DNA of 64,000 bases, from NCBI GenBank assembly GCA_002331385.1, contig DCYB01000004.1, positions 62,001-126,000 of the forward strand, given 5' to 3'. Shown here piece after piece: positions 50,495-59,638 of this stretch. Each line of letters opens with the position of its first letter. Position 1 is the first letter of the stretch. The DNA is from Comamonadaceae bacterium UBA2121 (GTDB lineage: Bacteria > Pseudomonadota > Gammaproteobacteria > Burkholderiales > Burkholderiaceae_C). The translations under genes and the position numbers were made by a program. The notes beneath the pieces were generated by a model that had not been told where the DNA came from, ran no database searches, and was given only the letters and a program-made list of their open reading frames with translations.

Positions 50495-53030
50495 GCAGGC
50501 GCTCAGGGTTGGCGTGCAGCTTGATCAGCGCATCGCGCGTGGCACGCATGGTGAGCGCCTCTTCTTCCTTCGCCACCAGCAGGCCGGACTGCAGATAGGC
50601 CGCCAGACGGCGCAACTGGATGAGGTAGCACGAGCCGTCCATGGCCGCGAATAGGTGCAACTGGCGCCGTTTGCTGTGCCATGCGTACTGCACTTGTGCA
50701 GAAATGCCGTTGTGGTCGAGCGTGAACCAGTTACCGATGGGCATCTGCTGTGCCCAGCGCACCACTTCGTCGCGCACGGGCGAGCCGTTATCGGCGATCA
50801 CGTGCAGCGACGACGCATCCATGCCCAACAGCATTTCCACGTTTTCGGCGTTTAGCGGGATATCGCCCGCGTCGGTGTCGCCGATCACGTCCTCCAGATT
50901 CGCCAGACGCGCAATCATGGCGTCGATCTGCGCACGCGGAATGGTCGCCGTCTTGGAGAGGAAGGCGTCGGCCAGCGTGTCCGTGAGCACCTTGATCTGT
51001 GCGTCCTGCGGCTCGCCAATCACGCCGATCAGGGACAGCCCGTGGCGCAGATTCTGCAGCAGCCCCGGAAGGTTCTGGATCACTTGCGCGCGCTCCGCGC
51101 GGTGCGGCTTGGCGCTGGCGGCCCAGACCAGATCTGCGGCCACGCGCTTGAGCGCCAGCGTGTCCTCATGCTGCGGCCCATGGCGCACGGCGGACACGGC
51201 CAGCACCTCGGCCCAGGTCTTGAACAGGAACTCGCGGATTTCATCGCGTACCGGCATGTCCTTGAGCATGTTGCGCAGCTCGATGGTGTATTGCACGGCC
51301 AGCGTCTCGCGCTGCTCCACCTGCTGGGCCACGCCTACGATCTTCTGCGTGCCCTTGGTCTCGGCCAGCGACTTGGCGATGAAGCGCTCGAACTCCTCGA
51401 ACACCAGTTGGAAGACACGGCTGCCCGTTTCGGGATACTGCTCGATCACCTGCACGATGCGGCGTACTTCCGCTTCCAGCGCCGTCCCGTTGATGGTGGC
51501 GGCGTCAAATCCCAGCACGCAGGCACCCATGCGGTCGATGAGCTGACGCGCTGGATGGTTGGTGTTGCTGAAGAACTCGGGCTCGGCCAGCGCCACACGC
51601 AGCACCGGCACCTGCAGGCGAGCGAACCACACGCGGATGGACGGTGGCAAGCGGTCCTCGTTCAGGATGCTCTGGAACATCAGTGCGACCACTTCGATGA
51701 TCGCCTTTTCGCTGGCGGAGCTCGCTTTCTTCTTGAACTCTGCGGTGCGCTCGCGCACCGCGCCCATGACCTGATTCACCACCTGCGGCGTGACTTCCTG
51801 CGGCAATGGCACGCCATAGCCACCAGGCACCGTCAACAGCATGGTCTCGGGCGGCACCTGGAACTCCGCCATGGCCTGCACCAGCGCGGCAGATGCCGGT
51901 GGCGCGTTCACCATGTCGTAATTCATGACCGGCTGTGTGAGCAGATTGCGCAACTGCACCATCACCGCTGCCGCCCGTTGGCGCGCGCGCTGCAGCGGCG
52001 CAAGATACGGCGCTGCGGCCATTTGCGCGGCCACCTGTGCGCTCATCTGCGCATTCATCTGCGCGGCCATGTACTGGCTCATCTGCGCTGCCAGTTGGGG
52101 CGATACGGGTTGCCCCATGGGCTGGCCTTGGGACCCATTGGATATCCAGGGCGAATTGCCGGTTGCCATGCCCGTTGGCATTCCTGTATGCGTGCCGGTA
52201 TGCATTCCGGCGGGCACCGTAAAGCCAGTGGCAAATTGCGGATGCGGCATGATGCCGCCAAAACCGCTGGCCATCGGCACCGGCCCCGAGTCGAAACCAC
52301 TGCTTTGCGCGCCTTGCAGCCCGGACATGCCTGAACCGCCCGCGCCGCCAGAGACCGACGCCGATCTGCGCACGCGCGAGCGAAGATCGGAGGCCGTCGA
52401 CGCCGACACGCCACGCTCTTCGTAGAACGCATTGAGCGACTGGTATTGCTGCTCCAGCTGGGTGGCGATTTCGCGCTGCAGCGGATCGAGCACCAGTTGC
52501 AGATCGGTGCGCGCCATCCCGGATTCCATCCACTGGTCGACCAGATGCAGGCACACCGTCTCGGGTCGCAGCATGTCTTGCGTCGACAGTTCACGCCCAA
52601 GCAAGCGCTGCGTGCGCATCTTGGCCAGTTCAAAGTGATGGCCCGCCTGCTCGCTGGCCGTCAACGCGATGCGCGAGGCCAGAATCTTGTTTTCCACCAC
52701 GTCATCGCTAAGCAACTGCAAGCCGCCATCGAGCGACAGTGCTGCGGGCTGCGTGGGCGCGCCGCCCGGAACCGCGTTGCTCTGCGCGGCCTCGATCCAG
52801 GCCTGGCGCGCACGCTTGATCCAGTCACGGTGGTGTTCGGCGAAGTTCAGCAACAGATCTCGCCGTGTCTGCATCTCGCGGATGGACGCGGTCTGGGATG
52901 CCAGTTCGCCGACAAACTCCTGCAACTTGCCCGCCAGCGTTTGCAGGCCGTCAGCCATCCCCTCAGCAAACCGCTGGCGCGCTGTGATGGCCAGTCGCTG
53001 ATCCGTGGGAGAAGAAGGCGGGTATTCCAT
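50487..53030 (-). CDS. DUF1631 family protein
   Basis: 847-residue cytosolic protein of the Burkholderiales DUF1631 family, function unknown. The start at 53030 (MEYPPSSPTDQ) is taken instead of a frame to 53138. The N-terminal third is helical; the middle (about 266-340) has low complexity: a Gly/Met/Thr run (GMHTGTHTGMPTGMATG) followed by MAAQMNAQMSAQVAAQMAA. The C-terminal part holds conserved helical blocks (RIVQVIEQYPETGSRVFQLVFEEFERF and WFTLDHNGISAQVQYAWHSKRRQLHLF). The next gene overlaps its stop by eight bases. Confidence 0.85.
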   Translation of the reverse strand: MEYPPSSPTDQRLAITARQRFAEGMADGLQTLAGKLQEFVGELASQTASIREMQTRRDLLLNFAEHHRDWIKRARQAWIEAAQSNAVPGGAPTQPAALSLDGGLQLLSDDVVENKILASRIALTASEQAGHHFELAKMRTQRLLGRELSTQDMLRPETVCLHLVDQWMESGMARTDLQLVLDPLQREIATQLEQQYQSLNAFYEERGVSASTASDLRSRVRRSASVSGGAGGSGMSGLQGAQSSGFDSGPVPMASGFGGIMPHPQFATGFTVPAGMHTGTHTGMPTGMATGNSPWISNGSQGQPMGQPVSPQLAAQMSQYMAAQMNAQMSAQVAAQMAAAPYLAPLQRARQRAAAVMVQLRNLLTQPVMNYDMVNAPPASAALVQAMAEFQVPPETMLLTVPGGYGVPLPQEVTPQVVNQVMGAVRERTAEFKKKASSASEKAIIEVVALMFQSILNEDRLPPSIRVWFARLQVPVLRVALAEPEFFSNTNHPARQLIDRMGACVLGFDAATINGTALEAEVRRIVQVIEQYPETGSRVFQLVFEEFERFIAKSLAETKGTQKIVGVAQQVEQRETLAVQYTIELRNMLKDMPVRDEIREFLFKTWAEVLAVSAVRHGPQHEDTLALKRVAADLVWAASAKPHRAERAQVIQNLPGLLQNLRHGLSLIGVIGEPQDAQIKVLTDTLADAFLSKTATIPRAQIDAMIARLANLEDVIGDTDAGDIPLNAENVEMLLGMDASSLHVIADNGSPVRDEVVRWAQQMPIGNWFTLDHNGISAQVQYAWHSKRRQLHLFAAMDGSCYLIQLRRLAAYLQSGLLVAKEEEALTMRATRDALIKLHANPERLLG

Positions 53031-53098
53031 AGTTATACGATTATGAGTGTCCAACGCCCATGGGTCTATCCCCATGCGTGTGTTGCCCCCAACAGAAC

Positions 53099-53133
53099 AA
53101 AGCCCCGGCGGTATGAACCTGACCGGGGCCTTT
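53099..53133 (-). terminator. terminator after secF
   Basis: AAAGCCCCGG / CCGGGGCCTTT with a 14-base loop, 40 bases beyond the secF stop on the minus strand; it separates the secDF transcript from the DUF1631 gene. Confidence 0.75.
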
Positions 53134-53172
53134 CCCAACCAACAGCGGCACCCGATAGAGTGCCGCTAACCA

Positions 53173-54126
53173 TCAGACGGTAGCGCCTGCATTGGGATCG
53201 TTCGGATCCATGTCCTTGCGTGCAGAGGGCTTGACCAGATCTTCGCGCTTCACACCCAGCCACATGGCAATGGCGGCCGCCACGAACACGGACGAGTAGA
53301 TGCCGAACAGGATACCGATGGTGAGCGCCAAGGCAAAGTAGTGCAGGCTCGGGCCACCAAAGAAGAACATCGACAGCACCATGGCTTCGGTCGAAGCGTG
53401 GGTGATGATGGTGCGGCTCATGGTCGAGGTGATGGCGTGATCGATCACTTCGGGTGTGCTGAGCTTGCGGAATTTGCGGAAGGCTTCGCGGATCCGGTCA
53501 AAAATCACCACCGACTCGTTCACCGAGTAGCCCAGCACCGCCAGCACCCCGGCCAGCACGGACAGCGAGAATTCCCACTGGAAGAACGCGAAGAAGCCCA
53601 GGATGATCACCACGTCGTGCAAGTTGGCGATCACTGCCGCCACGCCGAATTTCCATTCGAAGCGGAACGCCAGATAGATCACGATGCCCAGCACCACCAT
53701 GCCCAGCGCCATCAGGCCGCCGTGAACCAGCTCTTCACCCACCTGCGGGCCCACAAATTCGGTACGGCGCAGCGTCACTTCGGGGTCGGCTGCCTTGAGG
53801 GCCGCCATCACCTGCTCGCTTTGCTGCGCGGAGGTGACGCCCTTTTGCACGGGCAGGCGGATCATCACGTCACGCGAGCCGCCAAAGTTCTGCACCGTCA
53901 CATCGGTGAAACCGGCGCCGGAGACGGTCTCGCGCACCTTGCCGATGTCGGCGGTCTGCTTGTAGGCCACTTCCATGACCGTACCGCCGGTGAACTCCAC
54001 CGAAAGGTGCAGCCCGCGCGTGACCAGGAAGAACACTGCCAGAGCAAAGGTGACGAATGAAATCACGTTGAGAATCAACGCGTATTTCATGAACGGAATA
54101 TCTCGTTTGATGCGGAAAAACTCCAT
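53173..54126 (-). CDS. secF: protein translocase subunit SecF
   Basis: 317-residue inner-membrane SecF, partner of SecD, using proton motive force to pull secreted proteins out of SecYEG. Six helices are expected; the family markers are the N-terminal RIKRDIPFMKYALILN, the periplasmic FTGGTVMEV motif, the long loop (about 60-140), and the C-terminal VNESVVIFDRIREAFRKF with TSMSRTIITHASTEAMVLSMFFFGG. Directly after secD, 14 bases apart. Confidence 0.97.
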   Translation of the reverse strand: MEFFRIKRDIPFMKYALILNVISFVTFALAVFFLVTRGLHLSVEFTGGTVMEVAYKQTADIGKVRETVSGAGFTDVTVQNFGGSRDVMIRLPVQKGVTSAQQSEQVMAALKAADPEVTLRRTEFVGPQVGEELVHGGLMALGMVVLGIVIYLAFRFEWKFGVAAVIANLHDVVIILGFFAFFQWEFSLSVLAGVLAVLGYSVNESVVIFDRIREAFRKFRKLSTPEVIDHAITSTMSRTIITHASTEAMVLSMFFFGGPSLHYFALALTIGILFGIYSSVFVAAAIAMWLGVKREDLVKPSARKDMDPNDPNAGATV

Positions 54127-54140
54127 GGTCTTCCCCTTCT

Positions 54141-56042
54141 TTACTGGTTGTTGCCGCGCGAAGCGACGGAACGGTGGCCGGCATCATCGTCCGGCTTCCA
54201 TACCTGACCGATGGAGATGCTCTTGAGCTTCTTCTGACGGCCATACCAGAGGTTGACCAGACCGCGCGAGAAGAACACGGCGGAGAACATGCTAGTCAGA
54301 ATGCCGATGCAGTGCACCACAGCAAAGCCGCGCACCGGGCCGGAGCCGAAAGCCAGCAACGCCAGGCCCGCGATCAGCGTGGTCACGTTGGAGTCCAGAA
54401 TCGTCGCCCAGGCGTGCTGGTAACCCGACGAAATCGCCGCCTGCGGCGCCGCGCCTGCGCGCAGCTCTTCACGGATACGTTCGTTGATCAGCACGTTCGA
54501 GTCGATCGCCACGCCCAGCGCCAGCGCCATGGCGGCAATGCCGGGGAGGGTCAGCGTCGCCTGCAGCATGGACAGCACCGCCATCAGCAGCAGTACGTTC
54601 ACGCCCAGCGCGATCGTGGAGAACACGCCGAACAGCATGTAGTAAGCGCACATGAACAGGGCGATGACCACCATGCCCCAGACCACGCTGTGAATACCGC
54701 GGTCGATGTTGTCTTCACCCAGGCTCGGGCCGATGGTGTATTCCTCGATGATTTCCATCGGCGCGGCAAGCGAGCCCGCGCGCAGCAGCAGCGAGGTGTC
54801 GTTGGCTTCCTGCGTCGTCATGCGACCGGAAATCTGCACGCGACCGCCACCGATTTCGGAGCGGATCACTGGCGCCGTCACGACCTCGCCCTTGCCCTTT
54901 TCGAACAGGATGATGGCCATGCGGTTGCCCACGTTGTCGCGCGTCACGTCCTTGAAGATGCGCGCGCCCTTGGCGTCCAGCGTCAGGTTGACGGTGGGCT
55001 CCTGCGTCTGGCCGTCGAAACCGGGCTGGGCGTCGTTGAGGTTTTCACCCGTCAGCACCACCTGCTTCTTGACGATCACCGGCATCTGGTTGCGGTCGAG
55101 GTAACGCTCGCTGCCGAACGGCACCGGGCCTTGACCCATCTCGGCCGAACGCGCGTCGGAGCTTTCGTCCACCATGCGCACTTCCAGCGTGGCGGTGCGG
55201 CCCAGGATGTCCTTGGCCTTGGCGGTGTCCTGCACGCCGGGCAGTTGCACGATGATGCGGTCCAGACCTTGCTGCTGGATCACCGGTTCGGCCACGCCCA
55301 GTTCGTTGATACGGTTGTGCAGCGTCGTGATGTTTTGCTTGAGCGCCTGCTCCTGCACCTTGCGCAGGGCTTCGGGCTTGATCGTGGCGCGCAGCACGAA
55401 GCCGTCGCCGCTCGGCGCACTGGTGGTGGCCAGATCGGGGAAGGTGTCGGAGATCAGGTTGCGCGTGGCGCTCAAGGTGGCGTCGTCGCGCACCTTGACT
55501 TCCACGGCGTCGCCGTCGCGGCTCACGCCGCCATGGCGGATGTTCTTGTCGCGCAGCGATGAGCGCAGGTCGCCCGCAAAGGCTTCCGCCTTCTTGGTGA
55601 TGGCCGCGGCCATGTCCACCTGCAGCATGAAGTGCACGCCACCGCGCAGGTCCAGACCGAGGTACATCGGACGCGCATGCAGCGCCGTCAGCCACGCGGG
55701 CGAGCGGGTGAGCATGTTCTGCGCGACGATGAAGGTCGGGTCGCTCGGATCGGGCACCAGCGCCTTCTCGATCACAGTCTTGGCCTTGGCCTGATTGTCT
55801 ACGGAGTCGAAGCGCGAGAACACCGACGTGCCTTCCAGCAGGACGGAGTCGGGCTGCATGCCAGCGGCCGACAGCGCCTCCTCGACACGCTTGCGCACGC
55901 CTTCATCGACTTTGACGGTCGCCTTCAGGGACGACACCTGCACTGCGGGGGCTTCGCCGAAGAAGTTCGGCAGGGTGTACAGCACCCCCAACAGCAACAC
56001 GATCACCATGATCGCGTACTTCCAGACCGGATATCGGTTCAT
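54141..56042 (-). CDS. secD: protein translocase subunit SecD
   Basis: 633-residue SecD. N-terminal helix (MNRYPVWKYAIMVIVLLLGVLYTLPNFFG), the large periplasmic region with P1 and head domains (DLRGGVHFMLQVDMA at about 130), then the export-domain membrane core (LALGVAIDSNVLINERIREELR; STIALGVNVLLLMAVLSM). The start at MNRYPV is preferred over MKSAI because GAAGAG is well spaced. Middle gene of yajC-secD-secF. Confidence 0.97.
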   Translation of the reverse strand: MNRYPVWKYAIMVIVLLLGVLYTLPNFFGEAPAVQVSSLKATVKVDEGVRKRVEEALSAAGMQPDSVLLEGTSVFSRFDSVDNQAKAKTVIEKALVPDPSDPTFIVAQNMLTRSPAWLTALHARPMYLGLDLRGGVHFMLQVDMAAAITKKAEAFAGDLRSSLRDKNIRHGGVSRDGDAVEVKVRDDATLSATRNLISDTFPDLATTSAPSGDGFVLRATIKPEALRKVQEQALKQNITTLHNRINELGVAEPVIQQQGLDRIIVQLPGVQDTAKAKDILGRTATLEVRMVDESSDARSAEMGQGPVPFGSERYLDRNQMPVIVKKQVVLTGENLNDAQPGFDGQTQEPTVNLTLDAKGARIFKDVTRDNVGNRMAIILFEKGKGEVVTAPVIRSEIGGGRVQISGRMTTQEANDTSLLLRAGSLAAPMEIIEEYTIGPSLGEDNIDRGIHSVVWGMVVIALFMCAYYMLFGVFSTIALGVNVLLLMAVLSMLQATLTLPGIAAMALALGVAIDSNVLINERIREELRAGAAPQAAISSGYQHAWATILDSNVTTLIAGLALLAFGSGPVRGFAVVHCIGILTSMFSAVFFSRGLVNLWYGRQKKLKSISIGQVWKPDDDAGHRSVASRGNNQ

Positions 56043-56170
56043 GATCGCGCTCTTCACTAGCTCGGAGAGTGATGGGGCTGCGGTGGCTGCACTTCAGCAG
56101 GCGCCCCGCCCGGTCCCATCGACAACGGACGTGCACCATGCACATCCGCAACAGGGTTGTCGCGCAGGGC

Positions 56171-56500
56171 TTACTTCAGCGTGCCCTTGGGCAGCACTTG
56201 TGCCACGGCGCTGCGCTGGATCTGCACTTCCACGCCTTCTGCCACTTCAATGTGCAGATAGCCTTCGCCCATGCGGCTCACTTTGCCCAGCATGCCACCG
56301 GCGGTCACGATTTCGTCGCCCTTGGCAAGCGCGTCGATCATGGCGCGGTGCTCTTTTTGGCGCTTCATCTGGGGGCGGATCATGATGAAATACAGCACCA
56401 CGAACATCAACACCAGTGGCAACATGCCGGTCAGAGAGCCCATCAGGCCCCCTTCAGCGGCGGCCGGAGCGGTCTGGGCAAAGGCAGAAGAAATAAACAC
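56171..56500 (-). CDS. yajC: preprotein translocase subunit YajC
   Basis: 109-residue YajC with a single N-terminal membrane helix (MLPLVLMFVVLYFIMIRPQMKRQKEHRAMI) and a cytosolic tail with AKGDEIVTAGGMLGKVSRMGEGYLHIEVAEGVEVQIQR, the family signature. The start is a GTG at 56500 with GGAG seven bases upstream. It heads the operon yajC-secD-secF; tgt and queA, usually upstream, are missing from the window. Confidence 0.95.
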   Translation of the reverse strand: MFISSAFAQTAPAAAEGGLMGSLTGMLPLVLMFVVLYFIMIRPQMKRQKEHRAMIDALAKGDEIVTAGGMLGKVSRMGEGYLHIEVAEGVEVQIQRSAVAQVLPKGTLK

Positions 56501-56669
56501 TTGGAGACTCCACTTCTATAAGCTGGAATGGTCAAAACTGGACGCCCGGCTTTCGCCAAAGCAACAGGACATTGTATGCGGAGCGCTTTTCTTCCGCTCC
56601 AAAACCCGGCGTGGAAGTGGTGATCGTGCTGGCAGGCGTCCCGGCGCGGGGCCGGAACGCCCCATGGCA

Positions 56670-58901
56670 TCAGAACTTGATGTCCCCGCGCACCCAGAGC
56701 GTGCGCCCCGGCTCGTTGATGCGCAAACCGCCGGGGAAGCCAAAATCGGCATTGCCCGCCAGATTCAGGTGCTCGGCATAGGTGCGATTGAACAGGTTGT
56801 CGATGCCTGCCGTGACCTTGAGCGTCTGGTTCACGCGGTAACCCGCATTGACCGACATCACGCCAAACCCGGCGCTGGGCCCGAAATCCTTGCCCACGAC
56901 ATTGCCCTGATCGCGCGCATAGCGTTTCTGCGCGGCCACCACACGCCACAACGCGCCCGCATTCCATGCGCCTTCAGACCAATCCAGCCCGAACTTGGCC
57001 TCCAGCGGCGGCGTTTGCGGCAAGGGGCGGTGGTCGGTCCGGTTTTCCGCCCACGCATAGGCGAGCGTTCCCTGCGCCGTGAGCGCGCGGCCCAGTTGAT
57101 AGCTTCCGCCCACTTCGAACCCCGCCGTGCGCGCTGACACGTTGCGCACCGTGGAGCCCATGCCTCCCATACCGCCCATGCTGGGGTAGTTGAACAGGAT
57201 GTAATCCTGCACATGACCGAGGTATGCGGAGGTCCACGCCTGCCAGTCCGCCGCCTTCCAGTTCGCGCCAACGTCGATCTGGGTGGTTTTTTCCGGCTTC
57301 AAGCTGCCAAAGGCGTTGCCCTTGCCCGCCGCGCTGTTACCGGGCGAAATCAGCTCCCAATAGTCGGGAAAGCGCTGCACATGACCAATGCCCGCATAGA
57401 CCGTCGTGCTCGCGCCCAGTGTCTGCTCCCAGCGCACGAAGCCGCTGGGCAGCGCGCTGCGTTCGCGCTGGTTGCTCACCGGTGCCATGGCGTGCGGCAT
57501 CGGCGCCATGCCGTGCATACCGTGCATATCGCCCATGGCCTTCATGTCATGCATGCCGTCCATGTCGTGCATGCCTTCCATGCCGCCCGCTGTGGAGGCC
57601 GGATAGCGCCATGCCTTCGCGCGGTCCAGCCGCAAGCCGCCAACGACCTTGGCGCTGTCGCTGACGTGCTGCGTCAGCTCGGCGAACAGACCCTGGTTGG
57701 TGAATTTGGCGTCGCGCACATAGGGCTTGGCGTCATACGGCATGGATGGCATGCCCGAGCGCTGGTCGTGCGGGCTGTCCATGGCATCGACCCCGGCCAC
57801 GAGCGACGTGTGCTCGCCCAGATTCCAGGTAGACGCCACGCGCAGCCCCTTGGTCGTGCGGCGCGGGTTGGCCGCCATCGGCATCGACATGCCGCCGCCC
57901 GGCTTGAACTGGCGCAGGCTGTAGTTGTCCATGACGTGATCGGCCTGGTGGTAATAGAGCTGCGCCTCCAGCTTCGCGAGCAGCGGCGAGAGATGGGATT
58001 TCTCCAGACGCAGGCCCACGCTCTCCCGGCGGAATTTCGCGCCGTCCATACCGCGCCCGCCATAGCGCGCTTCGCCATCGCCCGTGCCTGCGGACAACTC
58101 GATCAGCGTGTCCTTGTCGGGCGTGAGGCCAAGCGCCACGTCGGCATTCCATTTGTCCCAATGCGAGGGCACGATGCGCCCATCGCCATCTTTGTAGTCC
58201 TTGGACTGCGAGTGATTGGCCGTGAAGCGCAGGTAATAGTCCGGCGAGCCCACGAGCAGATCCACGTTCTGGTCGCTGCGCGCGGCCGTGCCGCCCTGCA
58301 CGCTGGCGGAAAATTGCACCTGCTGGCGCTCCAGATCCGGGCGCTCCCGGTCAAAGCGGACCACGCCGGCAGAAGCGCCGGGGCCCCAGATCACGGTTTG
58401 CGGGCCCTTCACCACCGTCAACGCATCAAAGGTTTCGGGCGAGATGTACGAACTGGGCGAATCCATGCGCGCAGGGCAGGCACCGAGCAGCGTCGCGCCG
58501 TTGGTCAGCACCGGCAGGCGCGAGCCGAACTGGCCGCGAAACACCGGATCGCTGTTCGAGCCGCCACTGCGGATCGCCGTGAAGCCGGGAATGCTCTTGA
58601 GATAGTCCGCCGCATCGCTGGCCGGTACCGGCTGGCGCGGCTGCTTGGGATCGGCCACAACCAGCAAGGGCGAATGCTCGTGCACCGCCGTCACCACCAC
58701 GTCCGGCAAGGCGACGGAGGTGGATGCGGCGGAGGCGGGTGTGGCGGGTGGGGCGTCTTGCGCCCAAACGGGTGCGGCCACGGCGGCGCACGCCAGCGCC
58801 AATGGGCGCAGACGCCCGCGCGGGGACGACGGCACAAGGGCTTTCACGGCGCCCACCGACAGGCGTGCCGACGCGCAGGTCGATTCAAAAGAAGATTTCA
58901 T
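56670..58901 (-). CDS. TonB-dependent copper receptor
   Basis: 743-residue outer-membrane TonB-dependent receptor of the copper/OprC-NosA type. Signal peptide to about residue 48, a plug domain (VVVTAVHEHSPLLV, GGSNSDPVFRGQFGSRLPVLTNGATLLGACPARMDSPSSY with a conserved Cys), and a beta barrel ending in LWVRGDIKF (terminal aromatic). A Met/His-rich extracellular loop at about residues 434-471 carries eleven Met and five His in (M/H)xxM patterns (EGMHDMDGMHDM), a typical Cu(I)/Cu(II) capture segment. AGGAAAACCC precedes ATG. The DUF2946 gene lies just upstream on the same strand. Confidence 0.9.
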   Translation of the reverse strand: MKSSFESTCASARLSVGAVKALVPSSPRGRLRPLALACAAVAAPVWAQDAPPATPASAASTSVALPDVVVTAVHEHSPLLVVADPKQPRQPVPASDAADYLKSIPGFTAIRSGGSNSDPVFRGQFGSRLPVLTNGATLLGACPARMDSPSSYISPETFDALTVVKGPQTVIWGPGASAGVVRFDRERPDLERQQVQFSASVQGGTAARSDQNVDLLVGSPDYYLRFTANHSQSKDYKDGDGRIVPSHWDKWNADVALGLTPDKDTLIELSAGTGDGEARYGGRGMDGAKFRRESVGLRLEKSHLSPLLAKLEAQLYYHQADHVMDNYSLRQFKPGGGMSMPMAANPRRTTKGLRVASTWNLGEHTSLVAGVDAMDSPHDQRSGMPSMPYDAKPYVRDAKFTNQGLFAELTQHVSDSAKVVGGLRLDRAKAWRYPASTAGGMEGMHDMDGMHDMKAMGDMHGMHGMAPMPHAMAPVSNQRERSALPSGFVRWEQTLGASTTVYAGIGHVQRFPDYWELISPGNSAAGKGNAFGSLKPEKTTQIDVGANWKAADWQAWTSAYLGHVQDYILFNYPSMGGMGGMGSTVRNVSARTAGFEVGGSYQLGRALTAQGTLAYAWAENRTDHRPLPQTPPLEAKFGLDWSEGAWNAGALWRVVAAQKRYARDQGNVVGKDFGPSAGFGVMSVNAGYRVNQTLKVTAGIDNLFNRTYAEHLNLAGNADFGFPGGLRINEPGRTLWVRGDIKF

Positions 58902-59064
58902 GGGTTTTCCTCACGCCTGACGCACAGGCGCGACTGACATCCCGGGCGGCCACATGCCAGCCTCGGGATTCCGACAATTCAAAGGGAGCGAATGCGATGG
59001 CCCTGCGCTGGTGTCCGGTCACACGCATGCACGTGGAGCACGAACCAGCGACACAAGAGCCGTG

Positions 59065-59499
59065 TCAGACCAGCGCCGCCGGAGGGCCGCGTGGCGGAAA
59101 AGGGGCGCCGTTGGAAGGCGCAAGAATCGCGTCGCCCAGCAGGCTCCACGCCAGCCGGAAGGCCGGCACGGGGGGATAGTGCACGTCGCGCCGGAAACCC
59201 TCCTGCGGCGCCAGGGCGATACACAGCACGCAATCCACGCCGTGATGCCCCTGATGACTGGACTCGTCCGGCACCTGCCCGGCACCGTTCGTGGCCAGCG
59301 CGGCCACATCCAGCCCGCCGGCACCATGGCCTACGCTGCAAATCTCCGCGCCCACCAGTGCATGGACATCCGCCGCGCCGTCCTGATGCGTGACGGCGCG
59401 CACCCGCACGCCCGACAGCATGGCCACCAGCAGCAGCACGGCAAACAGGGCCGTGACCGCTCTGGCGATGCGTCGATTCAGGCGAAGGTGTTCAAGCAT
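59065..59499 (-). CDS. DUF2946 family protein, probably copper-linked
   Basis: 144 residues with an N-terminal membrane segment (VTALFAVLLLVAMLSGVRV) and a loop region rich in His and Cys (HQGHHGVDCVLCIAL). The CxxC plus His set could bind copper or heme. Family members are often next to TonB copper receptors, as here (same strand, receptor follows after 163 bases). ATG 59499 begins at MLEHLRLNRRIARAV; the upstream open frame to 59547 looks unlikely. Function unproven. Confidence 0.72.
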   Translation of the reverse strand: MLEHLRLNRRIARAVTALFAVLLLVAMLSGVRVRAVTHQDGAADVHALVGAEICSVGHGAGGLDVAALATNGAGQVPDESSHQGHHGVDCVLCIALAPQEGFRRDVHYPPVPAFRLAWSLLGDAILAPSNGAPFPPRGPPAALV

Positions 59500-59638
59500 G
59501 CTTGCGCGCGAGGGAGGGGAATGCCATTTTAAATGGCACATGCGCATTTATCGATGTATTTCCGCGTGCGCAAAATGACTCAGGCCGGGCACCTCGCGGC
59601 GACCAGCCTGACGGCGGCTCTTTCAGGCGCGGCCCGAT

